Source: Streptomyces ambofaciens ATCC 23877 (GTDB lineage Bacteria > Actinomycetota > Actinomycetes > Streptomycetales > Streptomycetaceae). From it: DNA of 64,000 nt. Below are positions 18,312-26,038 of the stretch, in pieces. The DNA is taken from contig NZ_CP012382.1 of assembly GCF_001267885.1 (NCBI RefSeq), positions 5,195,001 through 5,259,000 of the forward strand, in the 5' to 3' direction. Position 1 is the stretch's first letter. Each line of letters starts with the position of its first letter. Under the pieces are notes generated by a model. The model did no database searches. It saw nothing but the letters and a program-made list of their open reading frames with translations, and was not told where the DNA came from. Position numbers and translations under genes: made by a program.

Positions 18312-19289
18312 CTACGGAGCGGAGGTGATCCGGACCGCGCCCGCGGCCCGCTCCGCGCCCTGGGCGCCGCCCCCGGCCGTCGGCCGCCACGTGCTGTCGG
18401 TGTGCCCCGCGGTCCACTCCCGGCCCGCGTAGGAGACCCGTTGGATGTGCAGCGAGGAGGCGTTGGCGACCGCCCAGTGCGCCAGCTGCCATCCGCGCCG
18501 CTCCGGGCTCGCCTCCGCGCCCGGGCCGGTGCCGGAGGCCACGGGCAGCGTCACGGTCCGCCCGTCGGTGCCGCCCGCGGACGCCGAGGGCGCGGGCTGC
18601 GCGGCCGGGGCGTCCGCCTCCGCGCCGGCCGGCTGGAGGACGTCCCGTCCGAAGTCCCGCACGAGCGCCGCGCGGACCGCGTCCGGCCCCTTGGCCCGGT
18701 TCGCACCGGGACGGCCCTCGCAGGTCAGCGTCGCGGCGGACCGTCCGGTCAGCGCGGCGGCGAGCAGTGTGGCGTCCGGTTCGTGCTTGGCGTACGCCTG
18801 GGGGAAGCCGCTGCGCTGCACCCGCTGCGCGGCGACGGTCAGCGGAAGGCGCGTGTAGCCGGGCACCTTCACCAGATGGTCGTAGAACAGGCCGGCCGAG
18901 TACGCCGGGTCCATGATCTCCTCCGGCGTGCCCCAGCCCTGCGAGGGGCGCTGCTGGAAGAGGCCGAGCGAGTCGCGGTCGCCGTGGTCGATGTTGCGCA
19001 GCGACGACTCCTGCAGCGCGGTCGCCAGCGCGATCGTCACCGCACGCTCCGGCAGGTCGCGCGCGGTGCCCACCGCGGTGATCGCCGCCGCGTTGACCGC
19101 CTGCTCCGGTGAGAACTCGTACGTCTCCCGCCCGTCCTCGCCCGAGACGACCCGGCAGCCCGGAGCGCCGGCGCCCCCGGTGACGTACTGCACGGCGAGG
19201 TAACCGGCGACCGCGAGCAGGACCAGGAGGGCCGCCCCCGAACGGAGGAGACGGCCATGGCGTTTGCGGGGTGGCGACGGCTGAAGCAC
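18312..19289 (-). CDS. Membrane-anchored lysozyme/transglycosylase-fold protein (often labelled heavy metal transporter)
   Basis: 325 aa. A short basic N-terminus, one membrane helix (residues 16-36), then an extracellular domain. That domain has the layout of a lytic transglycosylase: ALQESSLRNI with Glu94 in the catalytic position, DSLGLFQQRPSQGWG (107-120), and helices ending AYAKHEP. The C-terminal third is Ala/Pro-rich. Databases tend to call this family heavy metal transporter, for which nothing in the sequence speaks. The GTG start at 19289 is supported by TACCTT six bases upstream (leaderless). It is divergent from dapE with 84 bp between. Confidence 0.7.
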   Translation of the reverse strand: MLQPSPPRKRHGRLLRSGAALLVLLAVAGYLAVQYVTGGAGAPGCRVVSGEDGRETYEFSPEQAVNAAAITAVGTARDLPERAVTIALATALQESSLRNIDHGDRDSLGLFQQRPSQGWGTPEEIMDPAYSAGLFYDHLVKVPGYTRLPLTVAAQRVQRSGFPQAYAKHEPDATLLAAALTGRSAATLTCEGRPGANRAKGPDAVRAALVRDFGRDVLQPAGAEADAPAAQPAPSASAGGTDGRTVTLPVASGTGPGAEASPERRGWQLAHWAVANASSLHIQRVSYAGREWTAGHTDSTWRPTAGGGAQGAERAAGAVRITSAP

Positions 19290-19295
19290 GCGTAC

Positions 19296-19301
19296 AAGGT
19301 A
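19296..19301 (-). promoter_or_regulatory. -10 box of a leaderless promoter for the lysozyme-fold gene
   Basis: On the minus strand TACCTT is followed by GTACGC and then the GTG at 19289. No Shine-Dalgarno is present. Confidence 0.55.
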
Positions 19302-19360
19302 CTGGAGGGTAGGCAGTGGTGTACCCCGGGTACGGACAGTGCCCGCAAGGGCAGGGGCGT

Positions 19361-19366
19361 TAGGGT
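19361..19366 (+). promoter_or_regulatory. -10 box of a leaderless promoter for dapE
   Basis: TAGGGT is followed by seven bases and the dapE ATG at 19374. There is no clear ribosome site. Confidence 0.55.
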
Positions 19367-19373
19367 CGGGGCC

Positions 19374-20453
19374 ATGGCCGATACCCCGCTTGACCTCACG
19401 CTGGACGCCGCGGAGCTCACCGCGCGGCTCGTCGACTTCCCCTCCGAGAGCGGCACCGAGAAGCCGCTCGCGGACGCGATCGAGACCGCCCTGCGCGCGC
19501 TGGGGCACCTGTCGGTCGAGCGGTACGGCAACAACGTCGTGGCGCGCACGGACCTGGGCCGGGCGGAGCGCGTGATCCTGGCCGGCCACATCGACACCGT
19601 CCCGATCGCCGAGAACGTACCGTCCCGGCTCGACGAGGACGGCGTCCTGTGGGGCTGCGGCACCTGCGACATGAAGGCCGGCGTCGCCGTCCAGCTGCGC
19701 ATCGCGGCGACCGTCCCGGCCCCCAACCGCGACCTGACCTTCGTCTTCTACGACAACGAGGAGGTCGCCGCCGACCTCAACGGCCTCAAGCACGTCGCCG
19801 AGGCACACCCCGAGTGGCTGCAGGGCGACTTCGCGGTGCTCCTCGAACCGTCGGACGGCCAGGTGGAGGGCGGTTGCCAGGGCACGCTGCGGGTGCTGCT
19901 GAGGACGACGGGGGAGAGGGCGCACTCCGCCCGCTCCTGGATGGGCTCCAACGCGATCCACGCCGCCGCCCCGATCCTCGCGCGCCTGGCGGCCTACGTG
20001 CCGCGCTACCCGGTGATCGACGGCCTGGAGTACCGCGAGGGCCTGAACGCGGTCGGCATCACGGGCGGGGTCGCGGGCAACGTCATCCCCGACGAGTGCG
20101 TGGTCACGGTCAACTTCCGCTATGCCCCGGACCGCAGCCCCGAGGAGGCCCTCGCCCACGTGCGCGAGGTCTTCGCGGACTGCGGGGTGGCGGAGTTCGT
20201 CGTCGACGACCACAGCGGCGCGGCCCTGCCGGGCCTGTCCCACCCGGCCGCGGCGGCCTTCATCGAGGCGGTGGGCGGCACCCCGCAGCCCAAGTACGGC
20301 TGGACGGACGTGTCGCGCTTCTCGGCGCTCGGCGTCCCGGCGGTCAACTACGGCCCGGGCAACCCGCACTTGGCGCACAAGCGGGACGAGCGGGTGGAGA
20401 CGGCCAAGATCCTCGCCGGGGAGGAGCGGCTGCGGTCCTGGCTGACGGCGTGA
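19374..20453 (+). CDS. dapE: Succinyl-diaminopimelate desuccinylase
   Basis: M20 metallopeptidase-family enzyme, 359 aa, hydrolysing N-succinyl-L,L-diaminopimelate in lysine and peptidoglycan-precursor synthesis. Zinc-site elements are visible: LAGHIDTVP (His and Asp), CGTCDMKAG (Asp bridging), FYDNEEV (catalytic and ligand Glu), LEPSDGQ, and the C-terminal GPGNPHLAH. The dimerisation domain has EGALNAVGITGG-like sequence (REGLNAVGITGG). The actinobacterial type (TIGR01900-like) fits better than the proteobacterial type. The start at 19374 is set by the TAGGGT box seven bases upstream; an in-frame ATG at 19257 is rejected. Confidence 0.92.
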   Translation: MADTPLDLTLDAAELTARLVDFPSESGTEKPLADAIETALRALGHLSVERYGNNVVARTDLGRAERVILAGHIDTVPIAENVPSRLDEDGVLWGCGTCDMKAGVAVQLRIAATVPAPNRDLTFVFYDNEEVAADLNGLKHVAEAHPEWLQGDFAVLLEPSDGQVEGGCQGTLRVLLRTTGERAHSARSWMGSNAIHAAAPILARLAAYVPRYPVIDGLEYREGLNAVGITGGVAGNVIPDECVVTVNFRYAPDRSPEEALAHVREVFADCGVAEFVVDDHSGAALPGLSHPAAAAFIEAVGGTPQPKYGWTDVSRFSALGVPAVNYGPGNPHLAHKRDERVETAKILAGEERLRSWLTA

Positions 20454-20562
20454 TCACTCCCGTGGTTTAGCGCGGCGCGTGGCGGACATGCTGAGGTCCC
20501 TCGTACGTAACCCGCGTAGATCTACGCTGAGGCGGAAGAACCTGCAACTGGAGGGAGCGCCC

Positions 20563-21321
20563 ATGCCGACCGGCAACCCCGAGGGCAAGAAGCAGCCACC
20601 GGAGGAGCAGCGCCTGGGCCCTGTCCTGCGACGGCGGAGTCAGGTCCAGAAGAGCACCACGGACCAGCGCCTGCTGGACGAGCGTGCCCCGACGGACTGG
20701 GTCCACACCGACCCGTGGCGCGTCCTGCGCATCCAGTCCGAGTTCATCGAGGGCTTCGGCACCCTGGCCGAGCTCCCGCCCGCGATCAGCGTCTTCGGCT
20801 CCGCCCGCACGCCGGCCGACTCGCCGGAGTACGACGCCGGGGTGCGGCTGGGACGCGGCCTGGTCGAGGCGGGCTTCGCCGTCATCACCGGCGGTGGGCC
20901 CGGCGCCATGGAGGCGGCCAACAAGGGTGCCCTGGAGGCGAAGGGCACGTCGGTCGGACTCGGCATCGAGCTGCCCTTCGAGCAGGGCCTCAACCCGTAC
21001 GTCGACATCGGCCTGAACTTCCGCTACTTCTTCGTCCGCAAGATGATGTTCGTGAAGTACGCGCAGGGTTTCGTGGTCCTGCCCGGCGGGCTCGGCACCC
21101 TCGACGAGCTCTTCGAGGCCCTCACCCTGGTGCAGACCCAGAAGGTCACCCGCTTCCCCATCGTCCTGTTCGGCTCCGAGTACTGGGGCGGCCTGGTCGA
21201 CTGGCTCCGGGGCACCCTGGTCGCCCAGGGCAAGGCCGCGGAGAAGGACCTCCTCCTCTTCCACGTCACGGACGACGTGGAGGAGGCGGTGGCCCTGGTC
21301 TCCAAGGAGGCGGGCGTCTAG
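20563..21321 (+). CDS. LOG family protein (TIGR00730; cytokinin riboside 5'-monophosphate phosphoribohydrolase-like)
   Basis: 252 aa. The Rossmann-like LOG fold is shown by SVFGSARTP, GGGPGAMEAANKGA and the family signature PGGLGTLDELFE. Members cleave nucleoside 5'-monophosphates to free the base; older annotations say lysine decarboxylase, which is wrong for this family. An N-terminal extension of about 65 basic residues (EEQRLGPVLRRRSQ) precedes the fold. ATG 20563 is chosen for its GGAGGGAG site; an in-frame GTG at 20479 would add 28 residues. Located between dapE and folP2, as in M. tuberculosis. Confidence 0.88.
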   Translation: MPTGNPEGKKQPPEEQRLGPVLRRRSQVQKSTTDQRLLDERAPTDWVHTDPWRVLRIQSEFIEGFGTLAELPPAISVFGSARTPADSPEYDAGVRLGRGLVEAGFAVITGGGPGAMEAANKGALEAKGTSVGLGIELPFEQGLNPYVDIGLNFRYFFVRKMMFVKYAQGFVVLPGGLGTLDELFEALTLVQTQKVTRFPIVLFGSEYWGGLVDWLRGTLVAQGKAAEKDLLLFHVTDDVEEAVALVSKEAGV

Positions 21322-21626
21322 CGCACGGCCACCGGCGGGGGAGACGGAGACCGCCCGGATCGTCCCCCGCCCCGGTCGGCCCTCGCCCGGGTCGGCCCTC
21401 GCCCGGGTCGGCCCTCGCCCGGGTCAGCCCCTGCCTGGTACTGCCCCCGTCGGGTCGTCGCGGGCGCCCGGGTCGGCCCTCGCCCTGGGGCCCTCGCCCC
21501 GGACGTCCCCCGTCTGAGCCGGCTCCCGCCGGGCCATCGCGGGCGTCGGAGGTCGTCCCGCGGCCAGGCCGGCTCCCGCCCTGGGGGTCCTGGCCCAGGC
21601 CGTCCCCCGTCCAGGCGGGCCCCCGT
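21322..21626. other. GC-rich spacer between convergent LOG and folP2 genes, with 16-bp tandem repeats
   Basis: 305 bp of extremely C/G-biased low-complexity DNA. At 21373-21430 the 16-bp unit GGTCGGCCCTCGCCC(G/C) is repeated three times plus a partial copy, and degenerate versions of CCCGGGTCGGCCCT continue to about 21500. No open frame with a ribosome site was found. It may act as a long terminator region, but no single clean hairpin stands out. Confidence 0.6.
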
Positions 21627-22511
21627 CTAGGCCAGCCCCCGCCGGGCCACCGCGGGGGCCCGGTGTCCCGCGATCGTCGCCACCATGTCCAGCACCTGCC
21701 GCGTCTCCGCGACCTCGTGCACCCGGTACACCCGCGCACCCAGCCACGCCGACACCGCCGTCGTCGCCAGCGTCCCGAGCACCCGCTCCTTCACGGGCCG
21801 GTCCAGCGTCTCCCCGACGAAGTCCTTGTTGGACAGCGACACCAGCACCGGCCACCCCGTGTCCACCATCTCCCCGAGCCGCCGCGTCGCCTCCAGGCTG
21901 TGCCGCGTGTTCTTGCCGAAGTCGTGCCCCGGATCGATGAGCACCGACTCGCGCGGCACCCCCAGCGCCACCGCCCGCTCGACCAGACCCAGCGTCACCT
22001 TCAGGATGTCGGCCACGACGTCGTCGTACGTCACCCGGTGCGGCCGGGTCCGCGGCTCGGCGCCACCCGCGTGCGTGCACACCAGCCCCACCCCGTACCG
22101 CGCCGCGACCTCGGCGAGCTTCGGGTCGACGCCGCCCCACGCGTCGTTCAGGAGGTCGGCCCCCACCTCGCACACGGCCTCGCCGACCTCGTGCCGCCAG
22201 GTGTCCACGCTGATCACGACGTCCGGGAACCGCCGCCGCACCTCCGCGACGAACCCCACCGTCCGCCGGGCCTCCTCCGCCGCCGACACCTCGTCCCCCG
22301 GCCCCGCCTTCACCCCGCCGATGTCGATGATCGCGGCACCGTCGGCCACCGCCTGCTCCACGCGCGCGAGGGCGGGCTCGTCGTGGAAGGTCGCCCCCTG
22401 GTCGTAGAAGGAGTCCGGGGTCCGGTTCACGATCGCCATGATCACCGGCTCGTGCGCCGTGAATTCACGCCTGCCCAGCCTCAGCGTCCCCTGCGACATC
22501 TTCTCGTCCAC
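21627..22511 (-). CDS. folP2: FolP2-type dihydropteroate synthase homologue
   Basis: 294 aa, TIM-barrel pterin-binding protein. It keeps IVNRTPDSFYDQG, SVDTWRHEV, LNDAWGG and DPGHDFGKN. At the pABA/sulfonamide loops, however, it has DIGGVKAGPG where classical DHPS has DIGGESTRPG, and LVSLSNKDFVGE where classical DHPS has SRKxF. This is the pattern of mycobacterial FolP2 (Rv1207), reported to lack DHPS activity. The true folate enzyme is therefore probably elsewhere in the genome. GTG 22511 is used; ATG 22499 is an alternative. It neighbours the LOG and DivIVA-like genes, as in mycobacteria. Confidence 0.85.
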   Translation of the reverse strand: MDEKMSQGTLRLGRREFTAHEPVIMAIVNRTPDSFYDQGATFHDEPALARVEQAVADGAAIIDIGGVKAGPGDEVSAAEEARRTVGFVAEVRRRFPDVVISVDTWRHEVGEAVCEVGADLLNDAWGGVDPKLAEVAARYGVGLVCTHAGGAEPRTRPHRVTYDDVVADILKVTLGLVERAVALGVPRESVLIDPGHDFGKNTRHSLEATRRLGEMVDTGWPVLVSLSNKDFVGETLDRPVKERVLGTLATTAVSAWLGARVYRVHEVAETRQVLDMVATIAGHRAPAVARRGLA

Positions 22512-22704
22512 ACCGTTCTCTCGTCCCGGACCCGGCCCCGGGGACCGGCCTTCGGCCGCCTGCGGCCCCGACTGTCAGACTCGCATGGCACGATCGGACC
22601 CGACACAACCGACTCCCACTCCCGATCCGACTCCGATCCACCAGCGACGCGACCCGCCGAAGCACGCGGTCGCCGCGTCCCACCCGACCATGGGGGCCCC
22701 AGCG

Positions 22705-23064
22705 ATGGTCATGTTCCTGTTCCTCGTCGTCGCGCTGGCCGTCGTGGTCGCCGCGGTGACGCTCGCCGTGGTGAGCGGCGGCGACAGCGGGCCGCTGCCC
22801 GACGCCGCCCCCGAGCGGCTGCGGGACTCCCTGCCCCCGGACCGCCCGGTCGGCCGCGCCGACGTGGAGCGGCTCCGCTTCCCCCTCGTCGCCCGCGGCT
22901 ACCGCATGGCGGACGTCGACGACGCCCTCGGCCGCCTCGGCGCCGAGCTCGCCGAGCGCGACGCCCGCATCGCCGACCTGGAGTCCGCGCTGGCCGGTGC
23001 CCGGGCCGCCGTCGCCCACCGGCACGTCTCCATGGAGAAGCCGGCCCGGGAGGAGCAGCAGTGA
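22705..23064 (+). CDS. DivIVA-domain membrane protein
   Basis: About 119 aa. The N-terminal membrane helix (residues 2-22, MFLFLVVALAVVVAAVTLAVV) is followed by a Pro-rich linker. A short DivIVA-type segment (RADVERLRFPLVARGYRMADVDDALGRLG) and a heptad-rich coiled coil follow. Proteins of this family sit at the actinobacterial membrane; a scaffolding role is plausible but not shown. The start is uncertain: ATG 22690, 22705 or 22711, none with a strong ribosome site; 22705 is preferred because GGGGG lies at a workable distance. It overlaps the tag gene by 4 nt (GTGA). Confidence 0.75.
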   Translation: MVMFLFLVVALAVVVAAVTLAVVSGGDSGPLPDAAPERLRDSLPPDRPVGRADVERLRFPLVARGYRMADVDDALGRLGAELAERDARIADLESALAGARAAVAHRHVSMEKPAREEQQ

Positions 23065-23645
23065 GCGCCGGGGAGGCCGTGGCGGGCCCGGACGGCGCGC
23101 CGCGCTGCCCCTGGGCCCTGTCCACCGCGGACTACGTGACCTACCACGACGAGGAGTGGGGCCGCCCGGTCCACGGCGACGACGCCCTGTTCGAACGCCT
23201 CAGCCTGGAGGCCTTCCAGTCCGGCCTGTCGTGGATCACCATCCTGCGCCGCCGGCCCGGCTTCCGTGCCGCCTTCGCCGGCTTCCAGATCGCCGAGGTG
23301 GCGGCCTTCACCGACGAGGACCGCGAGCGCCTGCTCGCCGACGCGGGCATCATCCGCAACCGCGCGAAGATCGACGCGACCCTCGCCAACGCGCGCGAGC
23401 TGGCCGGCTGGGCCCCCGGCGAGCTGGACGAGCTGATCTGGTTGCACGCCCCCGACCCGGCCGCGCGCCCGGTCCCGAAGACCCTCGCCGACGTCCCGGC
23501 CGTCACCCCGGAGTCGACGGCTCTCTCCAAGGCGCTGAAGAAGCGGGGCCTGCGGTTCGTCGGCCCCACGACGGCGTACGCGCTGATGCAGGCGTGCGGA
23601 CTGGTCGACGACCATCTGGCGGCGTGCGTGGCGCGGCGGGCCTGA
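23061..23645 (+). CDS. tag: DNA-3-methyladenine glycosylase I
   Basis: 194-aa base-excision repair enzyme removing 3-methyladenine from alkylated DNA. Family landmarks: CPWALSTADYVTYHDEEWG with the first zinc ligand Cys, the conserved Glu in LSLEAFQSGLSW, ILRRRPGFRAAFAGF, and NRAKIDATLANA. The C-terminus has GLRFVGPTTAYALMQACGLVDDH with the further Cys/His ligands (LAACVARRA). The GTG start overlaps the upstream stop and has GGAGGAG upstream, so translation is coupled to the DivIVA-like gene. Orthologous to TagA (Rv1210) by family and position. Confidence 0.93.
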   Translation: MSAGEAVAGPDGAPRCPWALSTADYVTYHDEEWGRPVHGDDALFERLSLEAFQSGLSWITILRRRPGFRAAFAGFQIAEVAAFTDEDRERLLADAGIIRNRAKIDATLANARELAGWAPGELDELIWLHAPDPAARPVPKTLADVPAVTPESTALSKALKKRGLRFVGPTTAYALMQACGLVDDHLAACVARRA

Positions 23646-23673
23646 GCCGTCCGGCCCGCCCGCCGCGCCGGGC

Positions 23674-24477
23674 TCAGCGCCCCAGGTACGTCGGCTTCTC
23701 CTTGTTCACGAACGCCCGCACCGCGATCGCGTGGTCCTCGGAGGACCCCGCCCGCGACTGCAGCTCGTCCTCCTTCTCCAGCGTCTCGGAGAGCGAGTGC
23801 GTCAGCCCGTACGCCATGGCCTCCTTCAGGGCCGCGTACGCCACCGTCGGACCCTCGGCGAGCGCACGCGCCGTCCGCTCGGCCTCGGCGCGCAGGTCGG
23901 CGGCGGGCACGACCCGGTTGGCGATGCCCAGCTCGTACGCCTCCCGGGCGCCGATGCTGCGCGGGAAGAGCAGCAGGTCGGCGGCGCGCCCGGGACCGAC
24001 GACACGCGGCAGCGTCCAGGAGATGCCCGAGTCGGCGGTGAGCGCGACGCCCGCGAAGGACGTGTTGAAGGCCGCCGTGTCCGCGACGATCCGGTAGTCG
24101 GCCGCCAGCGCGAAACCGAAGCCCGCTCCGGCCGCCACGCCGTTCACGGCGGCGACCACCGGCTTCCCGGCCTCGGCGAGTGCCCGCACGATCGGGTTGT
24201 AGTGCTCGCGCACCGTGCTCATGGTCTGCCCGGAGCCGGTCTCCCGGTCCGCGGCCAGCAGCCCGATGTGCTCCTTGAGGTCCTGGCCGACGCAGAACGC
24301 CCGGTCGCCGGCGGCGGTCAGCAGCACCGCCCGCACGGCCCCGTCCGCCGCCGCGGAGCGCACCGCGTCCCGGAGCGCGACCTTGGTCTCGATGTTCAGC
24401 GCGTTCATCGCCTCGGGGCGGTTCAGCGTGATCGTCGCGAGCCCGTCGCTCACCTCGTAGAGCACGGTGTCGGCCAT
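23674..24477 (-). CDS. Enoyl-CoA hydratase/isomerase family protein
   Basis: 267-aa crotonase-fold enzyme acting on acyl-CoA thioesters, cytoplasmic. Seen: ITLNRPEAMNALN near the N-terminus, the oxyanion-hole segments AFCVGQDLKEH and NGVAAGAGFGFALAADYRI, then FAGVALTADSGISWTLPR, where the usual hydratase glutamates are replaced or shifted (Asp in ADSG). That makes an isomerase or PaaG-like role possible. ATG 24477 has GGAGGGG upstream. It is convergent with tag and has a 367-bp upstream region. The specific pathway cannot be deduced. Confidence 0.88.
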   Translation of the reverse strand: MADTVLYEVSDGLATITLNRPEAMNALNIETKVALRDAVRSAAADGAVRAVLLTAAGDRAFCVGQDLKEHIGLLAADRETGSGQTMSTVREHYNPIVRALAEAGKPVVAAVNGVAAGAGFGFALAADYRIVADTAAFNTSFAGVALTADSGISWTLPRVVGPGRAADLLLFPRSIGAREAYELGIANRVVPAADLRAEAERTARALAEGPTVAYAALKEAMAYGLTHSLSETLEKEDELQSRAGSSEDHAIAVRAFVNKEKPTYLGR

Positions 24478-24844
24478 GGGTTCCCCTCCGCGTCGTGGGT
24501 CGGTCGTCGTCGTACGTGTGTGTCCGGGAGACAGCATGACGGAGATCACCGGCGCCGGACCGCTCCGGAGATGTGACCTGCGTCAAAGGAAACCGGTCCA
24601 TTTTCCTTCTGCGGAACTGTTCGGGGGCGCGCAGTATCGCAGTCACATCGCCGAATTGAGTGGTTTTGCTCGCGCGCGTTGCCCAAGCGATGCCGACCGA
24701 TGTTGGTCATCGGGTCCTGGGATGCGGGATAATGGCTGGGAAGCAATGTGTTCGATGCCGGTGTCGCGTGTCCGGGCCGGACTGCGCGTGCCCTCACGGG
24801 CCGTCGGCGGTGACGGTGAGCTGGTATCAGGAAGGGGAACGAGC
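24478..24844. other. Divergent promoter region of the enoyl-CoA hydratase and DUF3117 genes
   Basis: 367 bp without a convincing gene. A possible promoter towards the DUF3117 gene is TTGGTC (24703-24708) with GATAAT (24728-24733), spacer 19, slightly long. An A/T-rich patch (GGTCCATTTTCCTTCTG) lies near 24600. I found no riboswitch or strong hairpin. Confidence 0.45.
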
Positions 24845-25012
24845 ATGGCGGCCATGAAGCCGCGGACGGGCGATGGCCCGCTCGAGGTGACCAAGGAGGG
24901 GCGGGGCATCGTCATGCGCGTTCCGCTCGAAGGCGGCGGTCGACTCGTCGTCGAGCTGACCCCCGACGAGGCCGACGCGCTCGGCGACGCCCTCAAGAAG
25001 GTCGTCGGCTGA
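24845..25012 (+). CDS. DUF3117 domain protein
   Basis: 55 aa, one of the most conserved small proteins of actinobacteria, orthologous to Rv1211. The sequence is MAAMKPRTGDGPLEVTKEG followed by a beta-rich segment (RGIVMRVPLEGGGRLVVEL) and a C-terminal helix (DEADALGDALKKVV). Rv1211 has been described as calmodulin-like, but no EF-hand DxDxDG loop is visible here. AGGAAGGGG precedes the ATG. It is monocistronic and closed by a hairpin at 25035-25072. Function unknown. Confidence 0.88.
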   Translation: MAAMKPRTGDGPLEVTKEGRGIVMRVPLEGGGRLVVELTPDEADALGDALKKVVG

Positions 25013-25034
25013 CGCGCGAGCGACCATACCCGAT

Positions 25035-25072
25035 CAATCGCCCCGGTACCGCACATGGTGCCGGGGCGATTG
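25035..25072. terminator. Bidirectional terminator between the DUF3117 and O-methyltransferase genes
   Basis: A 16-nt arm at 25035-25050 pairs with 25057-25072 (one mismatch) around a GCACAT loop, ending GATTGTCCTGCTGATTT. It lies between convergent genes. Confidence 0.75.
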
Positions 25073-25155
25073 TCCTGCTGATTTCCCCCGCTTTTCCCGA
25101 GCGGTGCCGGGCAGGCTTTCCGAGGCGCCCGCGGGGCGGTGGTTCGCCGTTCGGT

Positions 25156-25788
25156 TCACCGTTTGGCGGCGCACAGCAGTCCGTCGCCCACCGGTAGCAG
25201 TGACGGCACCAGTTCCTGGCTCTCCCTGACCGCGCGCAGCAGCTCCCGCAGCCGCAGCACCTCGGTGGGCTGCGGTCCCGAGTCGATCGTCCGGCCGGCG
25301 CCGAAGACGCCCTCGAAGGCCACGAGCCCGCCGGGCCGCAGCAGGCGCAACGATTCGGCGAGGTAGTCCAGGTACTCCAGACGGTCGCCGTCGCAGAAGA
25401 CGAGGTCGTAACCGGAGTCCGCGAGCCGGGGAAGGACGTCCAGGGCGCGGCCCGGGATGAAGCGGGCCCGGTTGCTCGCGAACCCCGCGGCCCGGAAGGC
25501 CTGACGGGCGAACTGCTGGTGCTCCGGCTCCGGGTCGACCGTGGTCAGTACGCCGTCCGGCCGCATGCCGTGCAACAGATGGATCCCGGAGACCCCGCAG
25601 CCGGTGCCGATCTCCGCGACCGCCTTGGCGTCCACGGCGGCGGCGAGCAGTCCCAGCGCGGAGCCCGTCCCCGGGGTCACCGAGCGCAGACCCGCCTCGC
25701 GGGCCCGGTCGCGTGCCCAGAGCAGCGCGTCGTCCTCGGCGACATAGGCGTCGGCGAACGCCCAGCTCGTCTGCCGGTTGCCGGTAAT
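25156..25788 (-). CDS. SAM-dependent O-methyltransferase (probable ATT start)
   Basis: 210 aa from the proposed start, class I methyltransferase of the O-methyltransferase family 3 type (Rv1220c-like). SAM-binding motif I is AEIGTGCGVSG, followed by TTVDPEPEH (acidic residue binding the ribose), FIPGRALDVL and DLVFCDGD. The first methionine-type codon in frame is GTG 25680, which would delete the conserved N-terminal helices (NRQTSWAFADAYVAEDDALL). No ATG, GTG or TTG occurs further upstream in frame. ATT at 25788, preceded by AGGAG with 6 nt spacing, is the only well-placed start. Divergent from the ECF sigma gene. Confidence 0.8.
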   Translation of the reverse strand: MTGNRQTSWAFADAYVAEDDALLWARDRAREAGLRSVTPGTGSALGLLAAAVDAKAVAEIGTGCGVSGIHLLHGMRPDGVLTTVDPEPEHQQFARQAFRAAGFASNRARFIPGRALDVLPRLADSGYDLVFCDGDRLEYLDYLAESLRLLRPGGLVAFEGVFGAGRTIDSGPQPTEVLRLRELLRAVRESQELVPSLLPVGDGLLCAAKR

Positions 25789-25841
25789 GACCCTCTCCTG
25801 TCCCCGTCGTTGCCTCGGCGTGACTGTATCCGTTGGCGTCG

Positions 25842-25867
25842 GGAACCCGCAGATGGGACCGGTCGTT
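25842..25867 (+). promoter_or_regulatory. ECF-type promoter (GGAAC-N17-CGTT) upstream of the ECF sigma gene
   Basis: GGGAACC with core GGAAC at 25842-25846, a 17-nt spacer, and CGTT at 25864-25867, matching the ECF sigma consensus. It points at the sigma gene 170 bp downstream, so the sigma factor probably autoregulates. The match was read directly from the sequence; use by this sigma factor is inference. Confidence 0.65.
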
Positions 25868-26038
25868 TGAAGGGGAGGACGAGGAGACGTCCGAAGACGG
25901 GCGAGCGGTCGGACCGCGACTGGGGGCAGCGAAGTGGGCCAAGGTGCCGAGCAAGTGCTGACGCAGCCGTACGAGCCGTGTCAGCCCAGATCAAATTCTC
26001 GTAAAACCGCTTATCCGGAGCTAACGGGCGAGGTGGCT

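Noticed and set aside
20715..23645. 976-codon plus-strand frame spanning the LOG, folP2 and DivIVA-like genes
   Set aside because: It only becomes meaningful at its end, where it joins the tag gene; the rest is Arg/Pro/Gly shadow translation over genes with clear motifs in other frames.
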